Assembly (NCBI GenBank): GCA_027067855.1
Contig: JAMOUX010000026.1
Coordinates: 169,727-233,726 of the forward strand
DNA length: 64,000 nt
Reading direction: 5' to 3'
From: Candidatus Fermentibacteraceae bacterium
Lineage (GTDB): Bacteria; Fermentibacterota; Fermentibacteria; Fermentibacterales; JCC-6
The position numbers were made by a program, and so were the translations under genes. Every line of letters begins with the position of its first letter. Within the stretch, counting starts at the first letter, position 1. The notes below the pieces were generated by a model that was not told where the DNA came from, made no database searches, and worked only from the letters and a program-made list of their open reading frames with translations. This document shows, piece by piece, positions 36,653 through 44,179 of this stretch.

Positions 36653-37597
36653 ATGGCCGATTCCACGGTGATAAGTGTCAAGGGACTCACCAGGAAGTTC
36701 GGCACCCTGACCGCAGTGGACCGCATTTCCTTCGAAGTTTTCCGCGGGGAGATATTCGGTTTCCTGGGACCCAACGGGGCCGGAAAAACCACTACGATGA
36801 GAATGCTTACCGGAATCATCGAGCCGACGAGTGGATCGGCGTTCATAAACGGTTATGACATCTGCCGCGATTCCATTCTTGCCAGGGAGCACATCGCGGT
36901 GGTTCCCGAACAAGCCAACGTCTACCTGGATTTCACCGTATGGCGTAACATGATGTTGATGGCGGAACTGTACGGTATACCAAGGGAACGCCGGGTTGCT
37001 AAGGGTGAAATGCTTCTCGAAATCATGGGGCTGGAAGACAAGCGCGATACAAAGGCCGCCAGGCTTTCGAAGGGTTTGAAACAAAGGCTGATGTTGTGTG
37101 CGGCCTTGGTGACGGAACCGGAAGTGCTTTTCCTGGACGAACCCACCGGCGGACTGGACGTGCACAGCGCCAGATTGATAAGAAACGTTCTTCGGGATCT
37201 GAACGCGGAAGGACTCACGGTTTTCCTCACTACGCACAACATGGCGGAAGCCGGAGAAATATGTTCCCGGGTGGCGATAATCAAAAGCGGGCGCCTCGTG
37301 GCGGTGGATACTCCCGTAAATCTGAAATCCACGATGAGACGGAACAGGTACGTGGAAGCGGTATTTAACGGAAACGTTCCAACCGGTGACGAACTCGGTT
37401 CGATTCCCGGAATGATAAGGTTCGAGGTGGATGGTATGAAACTCAGGCTCTTTTCCGAGCATCCGGGCAAGGCCGCGGCTGCCCTTGCTTCCATGGCGGC
37501 GGTATCGGGATATGAATTGATGGGGATCAACACTTGCGAGCCTACTTTTGAAGACGTTTTCCTCTTCTATACATCGGAGAAGGGGAGGCGGAAGTGA
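36653..37597 (+). CDS. ABC transporter ATP-binding protein
   Basis: 314 residues from ATG 36653, with GGGAG six bases ahead; the ATG at 36641 in the same frame is the alternative. Motifs: Walker A GPNGAGKTTTMRML near residue 40, signature LSKGLKQRLML near 140 (a LSxGxxQR variant), Walker B VLFLDEPTGGLD near 160 and switch THNMAEAG near 195. The C-terminal 100 residues resemble those of ABC-2 type exporters (drug or polysaccharide). The stop overlaps the permease start by four bases, so the two make one transporter. Confidence 0.93.
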   Translation: MADSTVISVKGLTRKFGTLTAVDRISFEVFRGEIFGFLGPNGAGKTTTMRMLTGIIEPTSGSAFINGYDICRDSILAREHIAVVPEQANVYLDFTVWRNMMLMAELYGIPRERRVAKGEMLLEIMGLEDKRDTKAARLSKGLKQRLMLCAALVTEPEVLFLDEPTGGLDVHSARLIRNVLRDLNAEGLTVFLTTHNMAEAGEICSRVAIIKSGRLVAVDTPVNLKSTMRRNRYVEAVFNGNVPTGDELGSIPGMIRFEVDGMKLRLFSEHPGKAAAALASMAAVSGYELMGINTCEPTFEDVFLFYTSEKGRRK

Positions 37598-38349
37598 GCG
37601 CCGCATCCCCGGGGAGGCAACTGCGCTGTTCCCTGGTGGTGATGAAGAAGAATGTCATGTTGTACTACCTGAAACCCCCGGTGCTCATATTCGGCATTCT
37701 GTTTCCGGTTGTATTCTTCATGGCGTTCAGTATAGGCAGGAAGATGTCGCCGGGGGTCATGGTCCCGGGGATGGTGTCCATGGTCCTGTGGTTCACGGCC
37801 ACCGCCGTCGGTCCCCTGGTTACACCGTGGGAACGCAGGGCGAAGACTTATGAAAGGCTCGTATCGGCCCCGGTCTCCATCGGTTCGATTCTCGCCGGGG
37901 ACGTGTTGAGCGGGTTCCTGTTCGGACTGGTGATATCATCCGTCGCGGCCGCTCTGGGTACGTTTTTTACCGATGCGGTGATCCGGGATCCGTTTCTTCT
38001 GATCGGGGGGATGGTGGCGGGTGCCATGGCGTTTTCTTCAATGGGAGTACTGCTTTCGGCCCCGCCGTCCGCGAACCCTTCCAACATCATGCTCCTGTCA
38101 AACCTGGTGAGGCTGCCCCTTCTTTTCGTCAGCGGCGTGTTCGTTCCCATGGAACGGATGCCCATGTGGGCAAGGTGGATGATGCCGCTTTCGCCGCTGT
38201 CGTACGTGAGTGCCCTGTTCCGCCTTGCCTACGGACAGAATGCTTTTTGCCCGGTGTGGTTCTGCTTCCTTATACTTGCGGCGTTCGCCTTCGTGATGTT
38301 CCACGCCGCCAGGAAGTTTCACGCCATGTACAAGTCGAGGGGTCTATAG
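37594..38349 (+). CDS. ABC-2 type transporter permease
   Basis: 251 residues from GTG 37594 (GTGA overlap with the ATPase). Six hydrophobic segments are evident, beginning with PPVLIFGILFPVVFFMAFSIG and ending with VWFCFLILAAFAFVMF. The loop LLFVSGVFVPMERMPMWARWM is the conserved ABC-2 block before the fifth helix. It forms the membrane channel of an exporter with the upstream ATPase; substrate not evident. A strong terminator follows. Confidence 0.9.
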   Translation: MSAASPGRQLRCSLVVMKKNVMLYYLKPPVLIFGILFPVVFFMAFSIGRKMSPGVMVPGMVSMVLWFTATAVGPLVTPWERRAKTYERLVSAPVSIGSILAGDVLSGFLFGLVISSVAAALGTFFTDAVIRDPFLLIGGMVAGAMAFSSMGVLLSAPPSANPSNIMLLSNLVRLPLLFVSGVFVPMERMPMWARWMMPLSPLSYVSALFRLAYGQNAFCPVWFCFLILAAFAFVMFHAARKFHAMYKSRGL

Positions 38350-38354
38350 GAGGT

Positions 38355-38392
38355 CCGGCGGCGGGAGGCCGTCCACGCCGCCGGGTTTTGTT
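38355..38392 (+). terminator. Rho-independent terminator after the ABC exporter
   Basis: A perfect 9-bp stem, CCGGCGGCG (38355-38363) with CGCCGCCGG (38376-38384), a 12-base loop, then GTTTTGTT. It ends the plus-strand pair just where the convergent lipoprotein gene stops. Confidence 0.75.
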
Positions 38393-39179
38393 ACAAAAGG
38401 TTGAATATCCTGAGATGGTCTATCAACTGGTATTCCCAGAAAAGGATTTCCACTGTGCCGTCAGATTGCTCCCTGACGTACAGTTCAACGAAGTTGTCGT
38501 CCAGCTTGATAAATACATAATCGTTGTACGGAGCTTCCAGGGAGTCGACCCAGGCGGTTGAGCCGGGTTCCGGGGCTATGGGATCCTGGCAACCCCTGAA
38601 GCTGAGTTTTGTGTTTTTGCCGCCGGGATGGCTTTCGGGGTGGGCATTGCCCGAGTACATGTACACGGAACCGCCTGTAACGTCTATGTAGATATCCTGT
38701 GCGAAATCCGAGGCCTCGGCATTTCCGATCGTGCACACGACGCTGTCTTTCCCCACTTTCCGGAAACTCATACCGTTGTTCCCGGCCCCGGTGGTCAGGG
38801 ATACCGAGGAATCGCCGGATACGAAAGCCCACGTATCGGCTTGGTTGGAGTATGCGCTGGAGTAATCGTCACCGTTCTGGGCTTGAAGCAGGTAGCAACC
38901 GGCGGTGGTGATGAAGTGGGTGTAGGTCGTATCGGTGGTGGACCCGACCTTTTTCCAATCTCCGGGGTCCGTTTTCGCATAGAATACATTATAGGAGGTC
39001 ACTTCGACATCCAGAGGGTCCCAGGCGAGTACAACGGTGTCCCCCTTGGTGACGGATTCCACGACCTGGAGGTTCCGTACCTGTGGTAGCGTGCCCGAAG
39101 GTCCGGACGGTTCGCTTTTGCAGCCCGTCGTAACCACCAGGATCGCGACCGCTATCGAGAGTAAAATCATTGTTTTCAT
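38391..39179 (-). CDS. Lipoprotein with fibronectin type III-like domain
   Basis: ATG 39179 with AGGGG upstream gives 262 residues. The signal peptide ends in VVTTGC, so cysteine 19 should be lipidated. Residues about 33-115 resemble a fibronectin type III domain: VRNLQVVESVTKGDTVVLAW then VTSYNVFYAKTDPG and YLLQAQNGDDYSSAYSN. The rest (about 120-262) is beta-rich with GGSVYMYSGNAHPES and is unrecognised. It is probably displayed on the cell envelope. No partner gene is coupled to it. Confidence 0.75.
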   Translation of the reverse strand: MKTMILLSIAVAILVVTTGCKSEPSGPSGTLPQVRNLQVVESVTKGDTVVLAWDPLDVEVTSYNVFYAKTDPGDWKKVGSTTDTTYTHFITTAGCYLLQAQNGDDYSSAYSNQADTWAFVSGDSSVSLTTGAGNNGMSFRKVGKDSVVCTIGNAEASDFAQDIYIDVTGGSVYMYSGNAHPESHPGGKNTKLSFRGCQDPIAPEPGSTAWVDSLEAPYNDYVFIKLDDNFVELYVREQSDGTVEILFWEYQLIDHLRIFNLL

Positions 39180-39389
39180 ATGGCCCCTTTCCGTTGAAAC
39201 CACAACACCGGTAATAACCTACGTCCTGTATGGCTTCTTTTGCAAGTATACGAATATCCGCGGCATGCGGGTACCGGCGTTCATTCTTCTTGCCCGCGAA
39301 GGATGTGAGGTTCATAGTAAGGGGAGAGAGAACCGAGCCGTAAACCGGCCAGACGATTCGCCGGGCAATCGATACCGGAAGGAAGAAGT

Positions 39390-41768
39390 ATGGAAATCAG
39401 GCCTCTCGAACCCCATGAACTCAGGTGGACGTGCCCTGCCGAGGCATTGGATTTCAAGACAACGGAGGACCTGAAGCCGTCGGGCAGGATAGTGGGACAG
39501 GACAGGGCCATCAATGCTCTCAAACTTGGATTGGAAATTCCCTCGATAGGTTACAACATCTTCGTTACCGGGGTCTCCGGCACCGGGCGTGAAACCACCG
39601 TAAAGATGATACTGGACTCCGTGGATACTACTACCGACGATCTCAGGGACATAATGTACGTCGGGAACATGGAAGATCCGCATAGCCCGGTGGTGCTGAC
39701 GTTTCCCGCCGGTGGAGGCAGAAGATTCGCTCAGGCCCTGGAAGAATGCGTGCAGCTTCTCAGGAGTAATATTCCGGCGGTGCTGGAGAGCGAGAAGGCC
39801 GAGGAGGAAGTTCGGTCGATAAGAAGCACCTATGAAACCAGGAAGAAAGAAATGATGGAGAAGGTCCGGGAGAAAGCCGAAAAGGAAGGATTGGCGCTGG
39901 TTAACATACCGGTTTCTCCCAACGAGTTCCGCCCCGACGTTCTTCCGGTGATGGATGATGAGCCGGTGACGTTCGATGCACTGAGAAAACTCGTGGAAGA
40001 GGGCAAACTCACCGAAAAGGATTATGAGGAATTTTCGAGGAAACACGACGAAATCTTCAGGGAACTCACTCAGGTATTCAGGAAGACCAGGGATCTGGAA
40101 ATCGAGCGGAACATCAGGCTGATGAAGATGTTGCGCAGACTGTTACGTCCTACGATAACCGGGATCATATCGATACTCAAGGAGATAGGGAACGAGAAAG
40201 CCGATGCGTGGGCCGATTCATTGGTGGAGATGATACTTGACAATCTCGAGGATTTCACGGGCTCCGACGAGAACGGCGACCCCTACGCGATGTTTGTCCC
40301 CAATCTCATAGTCGACAACTCGGGTGTGACCAGGAGGCCCGTGGTTATAGAGAAATTCCCGGATTCCATCAGTCTCTTCGGCAACATAGACAGGATTGTC
40401 GTCGACGGGAAACCCTACAGCGACCACACCATGATCAGACCCGGGGCGATTCACAGGGCCGACGGGGGCTACTTGATAATGAACGCCCTGGATCTGGTAA
40501 GGGACCCGGCCCTGTGGCAGCGGTTGATACAGACATTAAGGAACAGGACCACCGTAATAAGGAGCCACGATCCCATGGGATTGTATCCGGTCAACCTCCA
40601 CCCGGAACCTCTGGATACCAATGTGAAAGTCATACTCATCGGTTCCTCTTCGCTTTACGGTTTCCTGGCTTCCATGGAGCCGGAATTCGGCCTGCTCTTC
40701 AGGGTGAGGGCAGCGTTCGATTTCACTATGGAGGCCACTCAAGAAAACATCGCCGCTTTCGCCGATGTGATTGCGGGGATAATAGCTTCCGAGGGACTTC
40801 TGCCCATGACGTCGGATGCGGTAGCCGCCATCGTGGAAGAGAGTGCGAGGATGACCGGTATTCACGACAGGATATCCCTGGAATTCAACAGGGTGACCGA
40901 TTACCTCCGTCAGTCCGCCTATTTCGCCAGGATTGCGAATGATCCGGTGGTGACCGTAAAGCACGTCAAAGAAGCCGTACGTCAGAAGATGCTGAGGCTC
41001 AATATGGGTGAGCAGTATGCCTTGAGACAGATTCTCGACGGTACCGTGAAGATAGATACCCGGGGTGCCAAGGTCGGGCAGGTCAACGGACTGGCCGTCT
41101 ACCAGGGAGTGGATTACGCCTTCGGACTTCCGGTGAAGCTGACCACCAGGGTGTCCGCCGGAAGGAAGGGTATAATAAATGTGGAGCGGGAATCCCACAT
41201 GTCGGGCATGACGCACACCAAAGGCATGCTCATAATCGCCGGGTTCATGCAGGGCAAGTTCGCCAGGGAATACCCGCTTTCACTTTCGGCGAGCGTTGTC
41301 TTCGAGCAGAGTTACGGAGGAATAGAGGGTGACAGCGCTTCTTCCACCGAATTGTACGTGTTGTTCAGTGCCCTTTCCGAGCTTCCCATAAGGCAGGATA
41401 TCGCCGTGACCGGTTCGGTGAACCAGTTCGGGGAGATACAGGCGATTGGCGGAGTCAACGAAAAGATCGAGGGATTCTTCAGGGTATGTATGGGAAGAGG
41501 TCTCACCGGCACCCAGGGAGTGATGATACCCAGTGCCAACGTGAAAGACCTGCACCTCAGGGATGAAGTCATAAAAGCGGTGGAAGACGGCAAATTCCAC
41601 GTGTGGCCGGTGGATACCATAGAAGACGGAGCGGAATTGCTGATGGGGATGAAAGCCGGAGAACTGATGCCTGACGGCATGTACCCGGCGGACACCATCT
41701 ACGGGAAAGTGGACCGCAGGCTGAGGTATATGGCGGAAACCCTTCGTGACTTCGCCTATCACGATTGA
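39390..41768 (+). CDS. Lon-family ATP-dependent protease (AAA_32/LonB-like)
   Basis: 792 residues. The N-terminus IGYNIFVTGVSGTGRETTVK has the arginine in place of Walker lysine that marks this Lon-related family. A coiled coil lies at about 130-250. AAA elements include MLIIAGFMQGKFAREYPLS further on, and the Lon protease domain contains the serine in EGDSASSTELYVLFSALSEL near residue 655 and the lysine in GGVNEKIEGFF about 43 residues later. It should degrade damaged or regulatory proteins in the cytosol. Standalone gene; a heat-shock role is common for Lon proteins but is not shown here. Confidence 0.92.
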   Translation: MEIRPLEPHELRWTCPAEALDFKTTEDLKPSGRIVGQDRAINALKLGLEIPSIGYNIFVTGVSGTGRETTVKMILDSVDTTTDDLRDIMYVGNMEDPHSPVVLTFPAGGGRRFAQALEECVQLLRSNIPAVLESEKAEEEVRSIRSTYETRKKEMMEKVREKAEKEGLALVNIPVSPNEFRPDVLPVMDDEPVTFDALRKLVEEGKLTEKDYEEFSRKHDEIFRELTQVFRKTRDLEIERNIRLMKMLRRLLRPTITGIISILKEIGNEKADAWADSLVEMILDNLEDFTGSDENGDPYAMFVPNLIVDNSGVTRRPVVIEKFPDSISLFGNIDRIVVDGKPYSDHTMIRPGAIHRADGGYLIMNALDLVRDPALWQRLIQTLRNRTTVIRSHDPMGLYPVNLHPEPLDTNVKVILIGSSSLYGFLASMEPEFGLLFRVRAAFDFTMEATQENIAAFADVIAGIIASEGLLPMTSDAVAAIVEESARMTGIHDRISLEFNRVTDYLRQSAYFARIANDPVVTVKHVKEAVRQKMLRLNMGEQYALRQILDGTVKIDTRGAKVGQVNGLAVYQGVDYAFGLPVKLTTRVSAGRKGIINVERESHMSGMTHTKGMLIIAGFMQGKFAREYPLSLSASVVFEQSYGGIEGDSASSTELYVLFSALSELPIRQDIAVTGSVNQFGEIQAIGGVNEKIEGFFRVCMGRGLTGTQGVMIPSANVKDLHLRDEVIKAVEDGKFHVWPVDTIEDGAELLMGMKAGELMPDGMYPADTIYGKVDRRLRYMAETLRDFAYHD

Positions 41769-41804
41769 TATCCTGACGATTCGAACCGGATTGGAATTTC
41801 TGCG

Positions 41805-42968
41805 ATGCTGAAGGTGTTCACGTCGTCATGGGGACAGCTCGAAAGGGATGGTTCCAACGTGGGAGACGAGGCGATCTTCGTTTCCCAGGTGAGAGAACTC
41901 TCCACCCTTGGAGACGTGGAAGTAGGGGTCATGTCCGCGGTCCCGGAGAAAACTCGCTCGCGGTACGGAGCGGTTCCCTTCGATGTTTCCCGGGGTCGAC
42001 TTTATGCCATGAAACAAGGTGTAAAATGGGCAGACGTGGTGGTGGTGGGAGGAGGGGAACTGGCGCAGGACCGGTCCTCGCTGCTGTACACTCCTTTCAA
42101 CCTTCACCCGATCAGGATGGCGAAGCGTTACGGAAAACCGGCGTTCGCATGGTCTGTGGGTATCGGCCAGGATAACGAGCTGGCCAGGTGGACACCGGCT
42201 CAACTGAGGAAGTGGCTGGGATATTGCAGGGGCGTTACGGTCAGGGACAGACCTTCTTACGATACCCTCATCGAGCTGGGACTGGATCCCGGACGGGTCA
42301 AACCGGCGTCTGACGCCGCGTTCAGCCTTGCCGCCGATTTTACCGGAATGTACGGTACTACTGACGTGTTGGGAGTCGCCCTGAGAAACGTGTCCAACAG
42401 GAAAGGCAACCTCCTTCCACTGGAGCTCAGAAAAAAATTGAAACTCTACAGGGAGCCCGATCGCCGGGAGGAGAGAAAGAAATGGGCACGGATCCTGGAT
42501 CGCCACGTCGCCATGAAGGGCGGCGAGGTGAAATTCTTCCCCTTTCATACCGGCAGCCTTTCCAACTCGGACGATGAGGAGTGCATAGCCGTGATGTCCA
42601 TGATGGAACACAGCAGGCAGGCTTCCGTAGTGATGCCCGGCGAACTGAAGACATTCCTGGATGCCATATCCCGGTGCAGGGTGTTCATAACCGTGCCTCT
42701 CCACGGCTCGATCCTGTCGGTGGTCACCGGCACCATACCCATAGCGGTGCCCTACGCCTCCAAGGGAGCCCGGTTCATGAAAGAAGCCGGCCTGGAATCC
42801 ATGGTGGTCGATCCCGGCGATCCCCGATGGGACGAGAAACTCCGGGCGCTTTTGGAAAGAACGTGGGAGACCTCGCGTGACGTGTTGAACGATATGGCGG
42901 AGACCAGGAACCGCCTGGCCGAGATGAACAGGGTCACTCTGGAACTTTTCCGCGAGACATGCACGTGA
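41805..42968 (+). CDS. Polysaccharide pyruvyltransferase family protein (CsaB-like)
   Basis: 387 residues. Recognised by VFTSSWGQLERDGSNVGDEA at the start, VVVVGGGELAQDRSSLLYTP near 75 and later VFITVPLHGSILSVVTGTIP near 285, blocks of the pyruvyltransferase family. Such enzymes add ketal-linked pyruvate to cell-wall polysaccharide, which in many bacteria anchors S-layer homology domains. No S-layer protein is encoded nearby, so the target glycan is unknown. Endonuclease IV follows after 15 bases, probably in the same transcript. Confidence 0.82.
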   Translation: MLKVFTSSWGQLERDGSNVGDEAIFVSQVRELSTLGDVEVGVMSAVPEKTRSRYGAVPFDVSRGRLYAMKQGVKWADVVVVGGGELAQDRSSLLYTPFNLHPIRMAKRYGKPAFAWSVGIGQDNELARWTPAQLRKWLGYCRGVTVRDRPSYDTLIELGLDPGRVKPASDAAFSLAADFTGMYGTTDVLGVALRNVSNRKGNLLPLELRKKLKLYREPDRREERKKWARILDRHVAMKGGEVKFFPFHTGSLSNSDDEECIAVMSMMEHSRQASVVMPGELKTFLDAISRCRVFITVPLHGSILSVVTGTIPIAVPYASKGARFMKEAGLESMVVDPGDPRWDEKLRALLERTWETSRDVLNDMAETRNRLAEMNRVTLELFRETCT

Positions 42969-42983
42969 GGCGGGAGTAGGCGG

Positions 42984-43826
42984 TTGATACCCGGAATTCA
43001 TGCGTCTACCGGGGGAGGATTGGTAAAAGCCCTGGATTTCCTCGAGTCCCGGGGACTGGGATGCGGCCAGATATTCACTTCGAACCAGAGACGATGGAAG
43101 GGTCGCGAGATCCGGGAACCGGAGATGAAGAGATTCGCTCGTACCGGGCTGACCGTGATTTCCCATGCTTCTTACCTGATAAATCTGGCATCGACTTCGG
43201 AGGAAACGGTTACGCGTTCCCGTGAAGCCCTGGCGCTGGAGTTGAAGAGAACCTACCTGCTGGGCATGAGGTGGACGGTGATGCATCCGGGGAATCATCT
43301 GGGTTCGGGTGAGGATGGCGCCCTGCGCAGGATAGCGGTTTACACGCGGGATATACTTTTCGAATCTCCCCGATCGGTGGGCGTGCTTTTCGAGAACACC
43401 GCAGGCCGGGGGACGTCGGTAGGTTACTCCTTCGAACACCTGGCACGGATTCTGGATGCGGTGGGATTGCCGGAGCGGACCGGCGTGTGTCTCGATACCT
43501 GCCATGCGTTCGCAGCCGGGTACGACATCTCCACCGTGACGGGAGTCGACGATATGATGGCCGTGTTTCACAGGACGGTTGGGTTGGAGCGGCTTGCGGC
43601 CTTCCATTTGAACGACAGCATGCATCCCTGCGGAAGCAGGCGCGACCGTCATGCAAGGATAGGTCGGGGGATGATGGGGCTAGCTCCTCTTCGGTACCTG
43701 GTTTCCATGGAGGAATTCACCGGATGTCCCGGCGTGGTCGAGACTCCCGGAACCGACGGTGACCGTTTCGAGGATGTCGTACTCCTCACCGGCGGATCCG
43801 GTGAACCGGGTCAGTCGAAGGAATAG
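42984..43826 (+). CDS. nfo: Endonuclease IV (AP endonuclease)
   Basis: 280 residues from TTG 42984 (GGGAG seven bases upstream). It cleaves DNA 5' of abasic sites in base excision repair. The metal ligands of the family appear in order: SHASYL, MHPGNHLG, FENTAGRG, CLDTCHAFAAGYD, HLNDS, RDRHARIGRG and VVETPG. So the three-zinc centre looks intact. The N-terminus PGIHASTGGGLVKAL fits. The last 16 bases overlap the end of a decayed cupin gene on the other strand. Confidence 0.94.
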   Translation: MIPGIHASTGGGLVKALDFLESRGLGCGQIFTSNQRRWKGREIREPEMKRFARTGLTVISHASYLINLASTSEETVTRSREALALELKRTYLLGMRWTVMHPGNHLGSGEDGALRRIAVYTRDILFESPRSVGVLFENTAGRGTSVGYSFEHLARILDAVGLPERTGVCLDTCHAFAAGYDISTVTGVDDMMAVFHRTVGLERLAAFHLNDSMHPCGSRRDRHARIGRGMMGLAPLRYLVSMEEFTGCPGVVETPGTDGDRFEDVVLLTGGSGEPGQSKE

Positions 43827-44100
43827 TGCTTTTTAACCGCCTCGGCAACCTTCCACTCGCAATCCGGGCTCTTCGGGAAAACAACCGGGTCTCCCTCGCC
43901 GAAACTGACCTCGGAGTCAGCGTTTACCGTATTTCATCCTGACCCTGCCTTCCGGGATCTGACAGGTTTCCTGCTGATCACATAATGCCACTTGAAGGTC
44001 GGAGGCTTCCGGGTCCGGATGGGTCACGAATCCGCTCCAATGGATTCCGGCTCTTCCGGAAGGGCGGAAACTATTCCCCGTACTGTGTTGGCTTGCGGTC
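43811..44100 (-). pseudogene. Decayed small cupin (DUF861/EutQ-like)
   Basis: On the minus strand the frame from 43929 to the TGA at 43811 encodes a clear cupin C-terminus: VSFGEGDPVVFPKSPDCEW followed by KVAEAVKKHYSFD, closely like the VxKPVRKHYRF ends of small DUF861 cupins. Reading upstream, the expected earlier parts occur in other frames: DQQETCQIPEGRVRM, and before it PTFKWHY after GADS-stop-PIR, where a TGA stands for the family tryptophan. So there are two frameshifts (one at an extra GT near 43978, one near 43930) and one nonsense codon within about 90 codons. Such cupins are small beta-barrel proteins of unclear function. The 5' end is not definable. Confidence 0.7.
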
Positions 44101-44136
44101 GTGATTCTTTCTCTTCTTCAGGAATTACGGGTACGT

Positions 44137-44162
44137 AAAAAAGGCGGGGTGGTACCCCGCCC
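44137..44162 (-). terminator. Rho-independent terminator of the C25 peptidase gene
   Basis: On the minus strand GGCGGGGT (44161-44154), loop ACC, ACCCCGCC (44150-44143) and six T (44142-44137). Placed 18 bases after the peptidase stop. Confidence 0.85.
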
Positions 44163-44179
44163 TTTCTGATTCTGCGTGA

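Noticed and set aside
41826..43652. 608-codon open frame on the minus strand opposite the pyruvyltransferase and nfo genes
   Set aside because: Antisense shadow of two well-supported genes; no family likeness, no ribosome site, low-complexity His/Arg/Pro-rich composition.
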